Below, in pieces: positions 51,131 through 60,159 of a stretch of DNA of 64,000 bases (the stretch's first letter is position 1; each line of letters starts with the position of its first letter). A model generated the notes under the pieces. That model searched no databases. It saw nothing but the letters and a program-made list of their open reading frames with translations, and was not told the origin of the DNA. Where the stretch lies: the NCBI GenBank assembly GCA_030765045.1, contig CM060972.1, forward strand, positions 59,387,773-59,451,772, in the 5' to 3' direction. This stretch comes from Tenodera sinensis. Lineage: Eukaryota; Arthropoda; Insecta; Mantodea; Mantidae. The position numbers and the translations under genes are program-made.

Positions 51131-52199
51131 CATTCATTGACAGATATGACCTATAAGATTAAAGGATGTTAAACTTAATGAACCCCAGAATGGTAACCAG
51201 AAGAATAACAACAAACATTTTGATAGAAAGCTTTCCAGTGCTAGGAACAGGAAAGATAACTTGGTTAACTTTTAAATTCTCATTCACAGGTATGGATGTT
51301 AGATCTGTTTTGTGCATATTATACTCTTCACTTAGAAATTATTCAAAGTGGCAGTGACTTGAAACAGCTGCTACAATCTCTACTCTAGTGATATTTGCAA
51401 ATCATATAGGAAATAATAAGTTTCTTCTAAAATGTCTTAATTGATGCACATCAAAGTAATCTGATAGATCTATTCCTACAAACTTTGAATATGCATCTAT
51501 AGAATATGCTGTTTAAATATTTCCAGATGTTTAGTTAACTACTTGGGTCTATTAATGCATTTAACCTCACTTGTCCAAAAAAATTCCAATCATTATTGCA
51601 TTACTCGAGGCTAATTCATTTTAGCAGAGGCAAACATTTTCACCAAATTTCAATATTTTAACAAGTATAAGCGTGAACAAGAAGCTCTGGCACATTGCAA
51701 ACAGATAAAACAGGAAAACAGATCCTGTGGCATACTGCAAAAAGATAAGAGTAAAACAACTTTAAAAGTACTTTAAATGTACACCCTAAGAGAAAAAAAT
51801 TAGCAGACTCTTGAAGCGTATATTTGTTGAACTCCAAATTGTTTCTACAGCTAGTTCACAATGGTGCCTTGGGACATCTGCCTTTAACATCATTCTATTA
51901 TCACCTTTGATATTGAGTCTCAGCTACTGAATATGTGCTGACAGCCAAGTGGGTATAATCATTGTCACAATGAGGCCTACCAAGGTTCACATTCCAAACT
52001 TATACTGTTATTTTTTGCCTAAAACTGCAATGCTTATTACACATATCGTGATACATTTTCCAAATCTGTGGCTTATTTGATTTCAAAGCATTTATATTCT
52101 CATATGAGGATTGAAACACTTTTTTTTTTGTTTTCAAACTAAATATGAAGTAAGTAAATATATTCCTAAACGAAAAATCAAATAAAAATATAAATTAAC
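51131..52199. other. No gene seen
   Basis: About 1.1 kb of AT-rich sequence. The only structure noticed is a short imperfect direct repeat (CTCTGGCACATTGCAAACAG near 51684 and CTGTGGCATACTGCAAAAAG near 51725). Confidence 0.5.
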
Positions 52200-52800
52200 T
52201 TTATAATGGCCGTTTAAACTTTCTGCTTCTATTACCACCCTCATTCTATGGTGCACACCTGACCAGATATCAAATATTATATCAAATGCCTGATCAGATT
52301 TTCATGAGAGGATACTTCTTCCCAAGCCTCCTGTATTTCATCACATAAAACCTCTGTTGTCTTGTAGGACAATTTAACTCCAAAATTTCTTTGCCTTTGC
52401 CCACACTTTTCAATAGGATTCAACTCTGGTGAGCAAGGAAGATAATGAATCACTGTGATATCTTGCTTTTATTAGTTTGAAATCTGCTGATTTGTATAGA
52501 CAGGATTGTTATCTTGCTGGAATTCAATCATTACATCAGGATTTCTAGTTCTTGCAGAAGTTCTTCTGAAGTTTTTGAGTGTGTCTTTATACTGCTGTTT
52601 ATTTAATGTACTATCAAACTGCCACACTACGCCTAGAATATCTTGTGACATCCAATTCCAACATCAGATACGTGACTTTGGTGAGCCATTTGTGCCATAT
52701 ATTTTGCATCATAACATTCTTTTCTGCAATGGTAGACAATTTATTTTCTCCCATTTGGAGATGAAAATGTCACCTCATCTGTGAATATAATCCTATTCCA
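52200..52800 (-). pseudogene. Tc1-like transposase, C-terminal half (split by PLE)
   Basis: Minus-strand DDE region. FTDEVTFSS near 52770 holds the first catalytic Asp and FQQDNNPVYT near 52525 the second. YLPCSPELNPIEKC near 52420 holds the final Glu, in the S-P-x-L-N-P-I-E signature of Tc1/mariner. After that LSYKTTEVLCDEIQEAWEEV resembles the usual C-terminal tail. Several stop codons interrupt it. The coding sequence runs into 52800, where the Penelope-like element begins, and resumes in sense at 54517. Inactive. Confidence 0.82.
52793..52800. repeat. 8-bp target-site duplication, left (PLE 1)
   Basis: CTATTCCA, repeated at 54517-54524. The transposase reading frame (codons for YWNRIIFTDE) is continuous if the sequence between is ignored, which supports the boundary. 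Confidence 0.8.
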
Positions 52801-53258
52801 TCATCCGAGATCCAAAGCTAACAGTTCTACCAGCTGACAAGGGGAATGCCACGGTTGTCATGAATACGTTAGACTACGAAAAGAAGATGAGTGAACTCTT
52901 AGAAGACATCTACAAACACATGGAGAAAAACCGCACAGCAAAAGTGGAGAAAACCACTACATCCCTTATCAAGAATTCCTCAATACCAAAAGAACTTCAC
53001 AAGAAACTGATCCCACACGACTCATACACACCGACCATATATGGGCTACCGAAAATTCACAAAAAAGAAGTACCACTCAGACCCATAGTCAGCGCCATCA
53101 AGTCCCCTACGCATACTTTAGCAGGCTTCCTAGCGAAGGGCTTACAACAAATAACAGGACATACATCTTCATTTGTACGCGACTCAGAACACCTGGTAGA
53201 AATACTGAAAAACTTCAAACTTGAACCACATCATCTTCTGGTCAGTTTCGGTATATAA
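52801..53258 (+). pseudogene. PLE 1 reverse transcriptase, N-terminal part
   Basis: Opens with LTVLPADKGNATVVMN (the N-terminal PLE block), then an IYGLPKIHKKEVPLRPIVSA segment characteristic of Penelope RTs, then FVRDSEHLVEILKNF. The motif A segment reads LLVSFGI-stop-SLFTKIP: the catalytic Asp expected after SF is Gly (GGT), and a TAA follows two codons later. A second in-frame stop lies near 53310. The ATG at 52860 is internal to the domain and not a genuine start. Confidence 0.85.
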
Positions 53259-53774
53259 TCCCTCTTCACAAAGATACCTGTTAAAGATGCGCTAGATATT
53301 ATCCAAGAATAGATCCACTTCCATCAACTCCCAGAAGACTGGACAGACTTAATACAACATTGCCTCACAAATAACTACTTCAGCTTCCAAGGCAAATTGT
53401 TTCAACAAACCGAAGGCACTGCTATGGGCTCTCCACTCTCACCAGTAGTGGCCAACCTTTTTCTTGAAGCATTTGAAACCACAGCAATAGATACAGCAGA
53501 CTTGAAACCTTCCCTTTGGCTTAGATACGTAGACGATACATTAGTAATCTGGCCACACAGTAAAAGCATGATTCCAGACTTCTTAGACCATTTAAACAGC
53601 ATGCATAAAAATATCCAATTCACAATGGAAATAGAGAATAACGGAAAACTGCCCTTCCTGGATGTTCTAATTCAACGGAAACAAAATAAGCCAACATTTT
53701 CAGTATATCGGAAGCCGATGCACACAGACAGATATTTGGACACTTCATCCCACCATCCCCCAGCTATTAAATGA
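53259..53774 (+). pseudogene. PLE 1 reverse transcriptase, C-terminal part
   Basis: After the motif A stop the frame continues with SLFTKIPVKDALDII and NYFSFQGKLFQQTEGTAMGS. This is motif B (GTAMGSPLSPVVANLF), followed by motif C LRYVDDTLVIW with both catalytic Asp residues, then LPFLDVLIQRKQ and FSVYRKPMHTDRYL, all typical of Penelope RTs. The frame stops at a TGA at 53772 where PLEs usually continue with an IKR block. Length is close to that of the intact domain. Confidence 0.85.
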
Positions 53775-54370
53775 GCATTGGCCAACACATAAGCAACAAG
53801 AGGCTCACAGAATCAAACCATACAGAAAACGAAAAGGACAAGGACAAAAATAGCATGGCTGCCTTATGTAAAAGGAACGACCGACAACATAGCAAAAATA
53901 CTATTAAAACACAACATAAAAACCAGATATAAATCCACTAAAAAGCTCAGATCATTTTTACATCCAGTTACAGACAAACAAGAGCCCTTGAACAACGCCG
54001 CTGTATACAAAATCGACTGTAAATGCAGAGCGGCATATATAGGGCAGACCAATAAAAATCAGATGGCAAGAACATATCAGAAGTTTAAAACTAAACCAAC
54101 CCAAAAAAATCAGCATTGGCTGAACATGCCATATCCATGAAACACCATATAGATTTCAACCAAATGCAGTTACTAATTAATTCTGACGATTTTACATATA
54201 GAATGGCCAGAGAAAGCACAGAAATATTTAAATTAAAAGAAAGTATCAACAGGGATAATGGAAGACATCTCCACACTATTTGGCAAACATTGATAAGAAT
54301 GCGAGGATTGGTGGACCATCAGCCAATGAGAACGAGAGGGCCGGCTCTAACCTCTACAGCTAAGATATAA
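53775..54370 (+). pseudogene. PLE 1 connector and GIY-YIG endonuclease
   Basis: A linker frame (53843 onward, IAWLPYVKGTTDNIAKILLK) leads to AAVYKIDCKCRAAYIGQTNK near 54000, the GIY-YIG core (here VYKI...AYIG) with the Cys-x-Cys typical of PLEs. A frameshift near 54118 moves to the frame AEHAISMKHHIDF, the conserved H-x-x-x-x-x-H block, then ARESTEIFKLKESINRD with the catalytic Glu region. It ends at 54370. The enzyme would nick target DNA; this copy is broken. Confidence 0.85.
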
Positions 54371-54431
54371 ATAAGCAAGAAGTTGAAGAGTCAGCACAGT
54401 TCCTGCGGTGCTGCCAAAGAAAGCATTAGCC

Positions 54432-54461
54432 CTGAAGAAGTTCTACATAGTAGGGTGAAAC
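54432..54461 (+). ncRNA. Hammerhead-ribozyme-like core at PLE 1 3' end (degenerate)
   Basis: CTGAAGA (fits the CUGANGA core) is followed by a possible stem GTTCTAC/GTAGGGT closed by ATA (three G-T pairs) and then GAAAC. Hammerhead motifs are known in the terminal regions of Penelope-like elements. A proper cleavage triplet and stem I are not evident, so this copy is probably inactive, or the match may be coincidental. Confidence 0.35.
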
Positions 54462-54516
54462 GTTGGCAACAACAACACAACCAAGACGCAGCCTTCCCCG
54501 GAAAAACTTATTATTA

Positions 54517-54524
54517 CTATTCCA
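54517..54524. repeat. 8-bp target-site duplication, right (PLE 1)
   Basis: CTATTCCA, identical to 52793-52800. Confidence 0.8.
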
Positions 54525-54929
54525 ATATTATCTACATTTTCTTCTACAAATGAGAGGTGACAATCTGTGATCATTTGCAAGACTCTACTTCTAACTGCCA
54601 ACTAAGCAAAGAGCCCTACTGCAGTCAAACGAATCAAGGCTGTGCGATTCGACCCAGGAAAATTAAAATTACTTCTAATTGCAGACACATGCTGGAAGGA
54701 ACTGTTGTCTGTCTCTACTAGAAGTGCAGTGTTCTGCAGAGTGTATAAACATTTTTAACCCAAACCAGAGCGATAAACAATCCCATCCCTGATAACTCCA
54801 TCAACCTGTAGCCGTAGATATAGGGACTTAAAGTGTCCTTGCAGCTTGAGACACAGAGTATCCAACAACATTTCATAACATAAGGAGATATCTCCTTTTA
54901 CCTTTGTTTTTATGTGCACGCTTAGCCAT
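54517..54929 (-). pseudogene. Tc1-like transposase, N-terminal half (split by PLE)
   Basis: Starts at an ATG (54929) with MAKRAHKNKGKRRYLL. A VVGYSVSQAARTL segment looks like the first helix-turn-helix, and VPISTA follows. Further on, GLFA-stop-LAVRSR corresponds to the G-L-H-x-R-x-A-V-R-K-P linker of Tc1 proteins. The end, SLANDHRLS...YWNR, leads directly into IIFTDE on the other side of the PLE. Several stops and at least one frameshift. In intact relatives this region binds the terminal repeats. Confidence 0.65.
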
Positions 54930-55187
54930 AGCAAAAATCAGCATGGTTGCTAATATATACAGAACTCCAAGGCTATGAGGTGTGTGCTCGTGATCATGAC
55001 AGTATCTTTTATAATTGAAAAATGAGACAAGAGTTTGCACATCCAATACGAAGTCGACTAAACATATTTATAATTCTTTCTTATTAATATAACATTTATT
55101 TTGAAAATGAAAAGAGTGATACATGAATGTCTTAAAATTAATACATGGAAAACATACATACATTTAACAAATTAAAAAAGAAAAAAA
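54930..55187. other. Nothing recognised; possible 5' flank of the Tc1 pseudogene
   Basis: AT-rich. The element's terminal inverted repeat should lie here if preserved, but I see no convincing match to the far side near 52200. Confidence 0.4.
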
Positions 55188-55263
55188 AGACATGAAGGAT
55201 TTGAACCCCATTTGTTCCAATTGTGAGACATGCATTTAACCACTTGGTTACCAAACACACAAC
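55188..55263 (-). other. tRNA-like sequence (pseudo-tRNA or SINE head)
   Basis: Minus strand carries an A-box-like region TTGGTAACCAAGTGG (complement near 55239-55253) and a B box GGTTCAAATCC (complement 55197-55207) at tRNA-like spacing. Stems are only partly complementary. No body, tail or duplication is clear, so I cannot tell a tRNA pseudogene from a SINE remnant. Confidence 0.5.
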
Positions 55264-55558
55264 CAGACTGAAATGCATCTTCCTAGTTATCGCATAGCTT
55301 TGAAATGAATACAGGATGGCACTAAATCATGTATTGTAAACAAAGTGTCGACAAATGCTTCAATGTTTTCCAAATCAAACTTCCTCTGGCAGTTGCTCAT
55401 TTATTTTGTCTTATGCTGTACATTAAGCATTGCTGTAGAAGGGATCCTTGGTTTTAAGTCAAATAAAAAATAAGTACTTTCAATAAGATGAATAATGTAT
55501 ATATTAAAATAAACATTTATAAAAGCATTAGTGAAGGACTAAAACATCACAACCAAGC
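55264..55558. other. No gene seen
   Basis: AT-rich with no recognisable feature. Confidence 0.5.
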
Positions 55559-55840
55559 ACTATTCCAGATTCATGAATATTATGTAGTCGAATTTTGGAA
55601 TGCATTTGCTTTACTTACAGTATAAATTAACAGAACATGATCCTGAAGCTCTTGCTTCAATCATCAGTGTTGCAGACTGCTGATGCTTCCATCTTTGACT
55701 GTCACTGATGGAAGCAACATCTTCTGTTAATCTACAGTGAAGCAAACATGTTCCAAAATTTGACTACATAATATTCATGTATCAGAACTTGCATTCACTG
55801 TTACAAAGCTTCAAAAAAGTTAATGGAACTATTCCAGATT
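55559..55840. mobile_element. Foldback (MITE-like) element with 13-bp direct repeats
   Basis: ACTATTCCAGATT at 55559-55571 is repeated exactly at 55828-55840. Between them an imperfect palindrome has arms of about 70 bp: TCATGAATATTATGTAGTC with ATTTTGGAA on the left (from about 55571), and the complement TGACTACATAATATTCATG on the right (near 55762). A smaller inner hairpin GCTTCCATC/GATGGAAGC sits at 55686-55716. There is no coding capacity. The length of the direct repeats is unusual for DNA-transposon MITEs. Confidence 0.5.
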
Positions 55841-56017
55841 TTTAATATTAGCATATGTTTACTAATATAACCAACATGTAACTTATTTTTTATGGTGGAT
55901 TCATGTTTTCCTTATCCAGTGAAGCTCCAGCACTCCTCCTCATTTTTGACATCATCTGTAAAAAAAAAAAGAACTGATGTGTAATAAATAAGCTGCAAAG
56001 CTATAAGTGCAGCAACA
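55841..56017. other. No gene seen
   Basis: AT-rich, including an A run at 55960-55970. Confidence 0.5.
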
Positions 56018-56451
56018 TTCATGCTGAATTCATGCATTGTTTCTTAAACTTTATGCTTGCAATAGGCCTATTTATCTCCTGAATATTACTCTAAGTCAAT
56101 AAAGGAATGAATAATTATCCATTTTAGGCAAATAAAGTTTGGTGTCTTTTGATATACCATGGACATGTGGACATTTTTATCTTAGTATATAAGTTTATTA
56201 AAGACACAATAACTCTAATGAACTTACAAGATATATCAGTAAAATAGAAACCGAATTCAATAGTATTATTTAGTATTATTGGCTCTTGAGTAAGAGCAGA
56301 TGAAATAAAATACTTTAACCTACAAAACTATAATGCTGAATTTATTTGCAAACAATCTAGGAAGGGAGAAGGAATAATAATTTATATTCATGATTTATGG
56401 AAGGAAAGATTAATACAAAATTCTTCAAAAGATCATAATATCATAAGTTTG
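56018..56451 (+). repeat. Inverted repeat, left arm
   Basis: About 434 bp whose reverse complement is found as 56869-57000 plus 58262-58575. Landmarks: GCATTGTTTCTTAAACTTTA (56036), ACATGTGGACATTTTTATC (56164), CTTGAGTAAGAGCAGATGAA (56285), AACTATAATGCTGAATTTAT (56325). This arm has no insertion and so preserves the empty target site of the I-type element in the other arm. Confidence 0.88.
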
Positions 56452-56868
56452 TTGACATAAATAAGTAGCACAGCAAATTTGGAACTACAGTCACAACATT
56501 AAAAACAGTGTCTCCCTTTTGAACCAGTGCAAAAACCAATAGAACTTGAAACTTGGGAGAAGATATTCCTGAAACAATTTGCCAATGCTAACGGATTTTA
56601 AAATTCCTGCCAAAGACAACCCACTCCATAGGTTTATCAAAAGTCCAATAGGAGAGTCTCAAGACTCCAGAAAGAATGCTTTAAATCATTTCGGCAGTTG
56701 AAGGTAGTTGATGTCTGCAAAACATGTACTATGTAAGTAAAGATTAGTGGAGCTCAAAAATGTTAATTTTAACTCAAATTTACATAAAAAGGTATAGTTA
56801 GTTACTTTAGGCTTATATACTCCAATTAAGTTCATATTCTATCTTTCTCATGGATTTAATCTGTGCAA
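56452..56868. other. Spacer between inverted-repeat arms
   Basis: About 417 bp separating the arms. It contains an AGTGGAGCTCAAAAATGTTAATTTT-type stretch (56747-56785) that recurs in similar form at 59832-59870. No coding frame recognised. Confidence 0.6.
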
Positions 56869-57000
56869 TATTATGATCTTTTGAAGAATTTTGTATTAAT
56901 TTTTCCTTCCACAAATCATGAATGTAAATTACTATTCCTTCTCCCTTCCTAGATTGTTTGCAAATAAATTCAGCATTATAGTTTTGTAAGTTATTAGGTT
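56869..57000 (-). repeat. Inverted repeat, right arm, inner part
   Basis: Reverse complement of about 56327-56451 (GAAGAATTTTGTATTAAT, then CTAGATTGTTTGCAAATAAA and CAGCATTATAGTTTTGTAAG). Interrupted at about 57000 by the I-type insertion; the arm resumes at 58262. Confidence 0.88.
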
Positions 57001-57122
57001 AACCATTATTTACTTACTGCAGCAAAGTTCTTGTAACAGCAAACACAAAAAAAATTCAAATCTTTCAAAACCAAAGTCTGAGATTAATTACAGGTGCTAT
57101 CAAAACCACACCAATAGCAGCT

Positions 57123-57422
57123 ATGGAAATACTAACCAACCAATACCCCATTGAATATGAAATAGAAAAAGCGGCTCTTATTCAACACGAAAAGTTGATC
57201 AGACTCCCATTCAATACATGGCACAAGAGAAATTTTACACATACACTAAAGACTCAGGAGAGCTTTCTTTCCAAAATTCAAGACATCAAGAAGGATGTAC
57301 ACCTTCCTAATTCAAAGGAAAACTTCATATCTAAAGTCAATCCAACACATACATTAGACATCACATATTATTTACACCTGACAGAAGAAGTTAAAAAAAG
57401 TGATACTCCAATAGTGTTCTAA
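57123..57422 (+). pseudogene. Element C RT-thumb/linker fragment
   Basis: 99 residues equivalent to the region after RT motif C in the I-type polyprotein: AAMEILTNQYPIEYEIEKAA, HEKLIRLPFNTWHKRNF and LTEEVKKSDTP. The frame is lost by a one-base deletion near 57411 relative to copy E (CCAATAG against CCAACTAG), after which the RNase H frame takes over. Confidence 0.85.
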
Positions 57423-57427
57423 AATTA

Positions 57428-58249
57428 TTGGCATTAGAGACAATCTATGCTAGATTTCCAGAACATGAGTGGCTCCATATTTATACTGATGGATCATTGA
57501 TATCAAACCAAGATGGAGCAGGTGCTGGAGTCACATGTCACCTCTTTTCCTATTACAAATCTGTAAGTTATGGAACTACTAACTTTGATGGAGAAATTGA
57601 AGCAATTCGAATGGCCCTACAAAATCTTTTGTACAGAATTTCACATTTTCAGCAAGCAGTTATTCTCTCAAATTCCAGGGCAGCAATTATAGCAATTACT
57701 TCCAAGTTGTCACCAAAAAACCAAACTATTATAGAATGTTGGAAGATGCTTAGCCATCTAACAGCACTTCAAAAACACCTAGTCTTCCAATGGATACCGG
57801 CTCACTGTGGACTGAGTGGTAATGAGAAAGCTGATTTTCTTGCAAAAAAGGGTACCAGCGGTGTACAAAAATCTATAGTTAATCTACCATTTTATGCAGC
57901 TAAAACATTAGTCAACTCTATATTCAAAAGAATTATTGAAAAATATTACTATGAAAAATCAAAGAATAAAAGATGGGAACTACCAAACATTCAAACAGTG
58001 ATTCCTGAGTATCCTCGAAAAACAGCAGTTGCAACCTTCAGGTTGATTACAGGACATGATTGTCTGGCAAAACATTTAAACAGAATTGGGATATATTCTT
58101 CACCACTCTGTCCTCTATGTGATCTGCAAGAGGAAATGGATCGAGACCACCTTCAAATATGCCCGGCCACTTCCAGTGCCCCATCCATCAGTGAAAAATA
58201 TTGGAGAGCAAGAGGATTAATGACTTCATTGTCAGAAATCCAGCATTAG
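57428..58249 (+). pseudogene. Element C RNase H and CCHC-like C-terminus
   Basis: 273 residues; RNase H degrades the RNA strand of the RNA/DNA hybrid. WLHIYTDGSL (first Asp) is near residue 15, FDGEIEAI (Glu) near 55, ILSNSRAAI near 78 and WIPAHCGLSGNEKADFLA (last Asp) near 120. The third acidic residue is Asn where copy D and element A have Asp, so this domain should be inactive. The C-terminus reads SPLCPLCDLQEEMDRDHLQIC (C-x2-C...H-x4-C). The apparent TTG start is only the first codon after the frameshift. Confidence 0.9.
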
Positions 58250-58261
58250 CTAACAACAACA

Positions 58262-58575
58262 AGTTTTGTAGGTTAAAGTATTTCATTTCATCTGCTCTTA
58301 CTCAAGATCCAATAATACCAATTAATACTATTGAATTCTGTTTCTATTTTACTGATATATCTTGTAAGTTCATTAGAGTTGTTGTGTCTTTAATAAATTT
58401 ATGTACTAAGATAAAAATGTCCACATGTCCATGGTATATCTAAAGACACCAAATTTTATTTGCCTAAAATGGATAATTAATCATTCCTTTATTGACTTAA
58501 AGTAATATTCAGGAGATTAATAAGCCTATTGCAAGCATAAAGTTTAAGAAACAATGCATGAATTCAGCCTGAATA
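58262..58575 (-). repeat. Inverted repeat, right arm, outer part
   Basis: Reverse complement of about 56018-56326, continuing the arm broken by element C. The match stays strong to AATGCATGAATTCAGC (58553-58568) and then decays. Confidence 0.88.
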
Positions 58576-58622
58576 TTATTGCATCTACAGCAGGCATAAA
58601 TAAAAAATATTTACCATCTAAA

Positions 58623-58845
58623 GGTTATTTAATCCTGATACATAAAATTTTAAGTCGCCCTTGGGGATTTATCTTTGATATAAGATTCCCTTTGTGGTCT
58701 ACCAAGCAAAAATATGAATCGGTTGGAGAATTCAATGTCATAGTAGCTGTTTGTCACAGTAGCAGCAGCTGCACATAAAGCAGAAGGTCTGTGGTTCAAA
58801 TACCATCTTTGGCATTGAATTTTTCAGTACTGATTCTCCCTCTCT
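58623..58845 (+). mobile_element. tRNA-Thr-containing repeat, copy 2
   Basis: Same family as 50440-50683, opposite orientation. Shared blocks are GGTTATTTAATCCTG, CCCTTTGTGGTCTACC, GAATTCAATGTCAT, TGTTTGTCACAG, GTCTGTGGTTCAAAT (B box), GGCATTGAATTTTT and CTCCCTCTC. The tRNA-like part is more decayed here (GTAGCAGCAGCTGCAC in place of the A-box arm). Confidence 0.7.
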
Positions 58846-58879
58846 CATGGTACCTACTGCTGATTTTTCTGTAAGTTTG

Positions 58880-59800
58880 TTCTTTGTGTGACTGAGGCGT
58901 TGAGACAGTTTTCAATACTGCTTTTAGTTTTACCTCTGTAATCGCAAAATATATTTTGGAATTTTCTCATGAATTTGGGGTGGTATGTGAATTTTTAAAC
59001 TTTTTCATGTCTTTTTCTGCTGTTAGAGTGATTATGTCTGATATCTGTTTCTTCATTTTTAATTTCTGTTGTTTTTATGCAACAATGACATGTTGAAACC
59101 ATTGTTCTCTGCCCTTCTTTCTGTTTGTTTTAATTGTATTTTGTATTCTAGTGGATGTTGTGTAATCTGTGTAGTAGGCTGTTTATGATGCCATGTTTGT
59201 GGTTGACAGGGTTGGAACTATTTTCGTTTAGGAGGTTGTCCTTATGTGTATCTTTTCTGCATATACCAAATTCAAACTTACTATTTCTCATAATTCTTAG
59301 GTCTAGGAAGGGAGGTATCCATGTTTCTTTTTTGATTGTAAATTTTATTTCTGGAATCTGTAAATTTAAAAGTTTTAGTGTCTTCTACTAGTTTTTCGTT
59401 TACTATTGTGAAGATGTCATCAATGTACCAGAATCATACCTTAAAAATGTGGGAGAAGATCAGCCAAGAGGGGCAATAAAGGGCTTCCCATTATTAGGCC
59501 AGAATTTTGCATGTATAGTTTCCCTCAGAAAGTGGATTCAGTTTGGTTATGTCAAGTTTGTGACCTAGATGTATTCTTTGATTTCTTCTTTTTTAATTTC
59601 AATGGATTCGATCCAACAGCTGAAGGATTGTATTAGTTTGTGACATAGTATACTGGGGAAGAGTGAGTTCACATCAAACGAAATTAAAACATTGCTGTGC
59701 TAGTTCAAAGTTTTAGGTTTTAGAAAAGCTCCAGTGAGCTTCCTATGCTCAGGCTTTCAAATTTTGGGCAGCTTTGGAGTTTCTTAGACAGCAATTTGGC
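58880..59800 (-). pseudogene. PLE 2: degraded Penelope-like reverse transcriptase
   Basis: Read on the minus strand with several stops and shifts. VSFDVNSLFPSI near 59690 is RT motif A with its Asp kept (this Asp is Gly in PLE 1). NGKPFIAPLG near 59500 is the motif B region, and a RYDSGTLMTSS segment near 59440 marks decayed motif C. PFLDLRIMRNSKFEFGI near 59300, then KDTHKDNL and NPVNHKHG, are typical post-motif-E Penelope sequence. KFMRKFQNIFCDYRGK near 58960 may be the connector. No GIY-YIG domain was recognised. It is a different family from PLE 1. Confidence 0.78.
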
Positions 59801-60158
59801 TAGTTTTTAGGAGAAAGTAAAAGTTAGTGAGCTCAAAAGGGTTAATTTTGACTCAAAGTTACTCAAAATTGTTTTGCTTCACTATATACCACTTCCAGCC
59901 AGTTTAATTATCTTAACTATACCTTGTTTATGAATGATTTTGAAAACATCCTAACAAAACTATGCAAAATAAATGTATTATATCTGAGAAATTCAATGTA
60001 GACACTAAGGCGGGCACTAAACTAGGAAAAAAAAATGCACCCAAACAATCAACAGTTACTATATTTCATTGCATAATGAAGCATTCCACCGCATAGTCAT
60101 CACATTAAAACTGCAGGTGTTCACTATCGATAAATATTGAAATATATATACAATATAA
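59801..60158. other. No gene seen
   Basis: AT-rich. Holds the second copy of the short AGTGAGCTCAAAAGGGTTAATTTT stretch (59832-59870) noted in the inverted-repeat spacer. Confidence 0.5.
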
Positions 60159-60159
60159 G

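Larger units (their letters stand above)
52801..54516 (+). mobile_element. PLE 1: Penelope-like element, 5' truncated
   Basis: A roughly 1.7-kb element with RT and GIY-YIG endonuclease, inserted into a Tc1 transposase pseudogene. 8-bp target duplications flank it. The 5' end starts inside the N-terminal region of the protein. The 3' end carries a hammerhead-like core (54432-54461) and ends CCCCGGAAAAACTTATTATTA. At least three stop or frameshift lesions are present. Confidence 0.88.
57001..58261 (+). mobile_element. Element C: second I-type family, 5'-truncated copy
   Basis: A roughly 1.26-kb + strand copy of the family also seen at 61162-61942 and 61943-64000. It starts within the RT-thumb region, ends at the (CAA)n tail after the ORF stop (58247-58261), and is flanked by an imperfect 14-bp target duplication, AGTTTTGTARGTTA (56980-56993 and 58262-58275). 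The left arm of the surrounding inverted repeat supplies the uninterrupted site. Confidence 0.88.

Noticed and set aside
53402..54276. Minus-strand frames over PLE 1
   Set aside because: Shadows of the + strand RT and GIY-YIG frames.
59155..59391. Plus-strand hydrophobic frame of 78 residues
   Set aside because: Antisense of the PLE 2 reverse transcriptase, whose conserved PFLDLRI block lies on the other strand.
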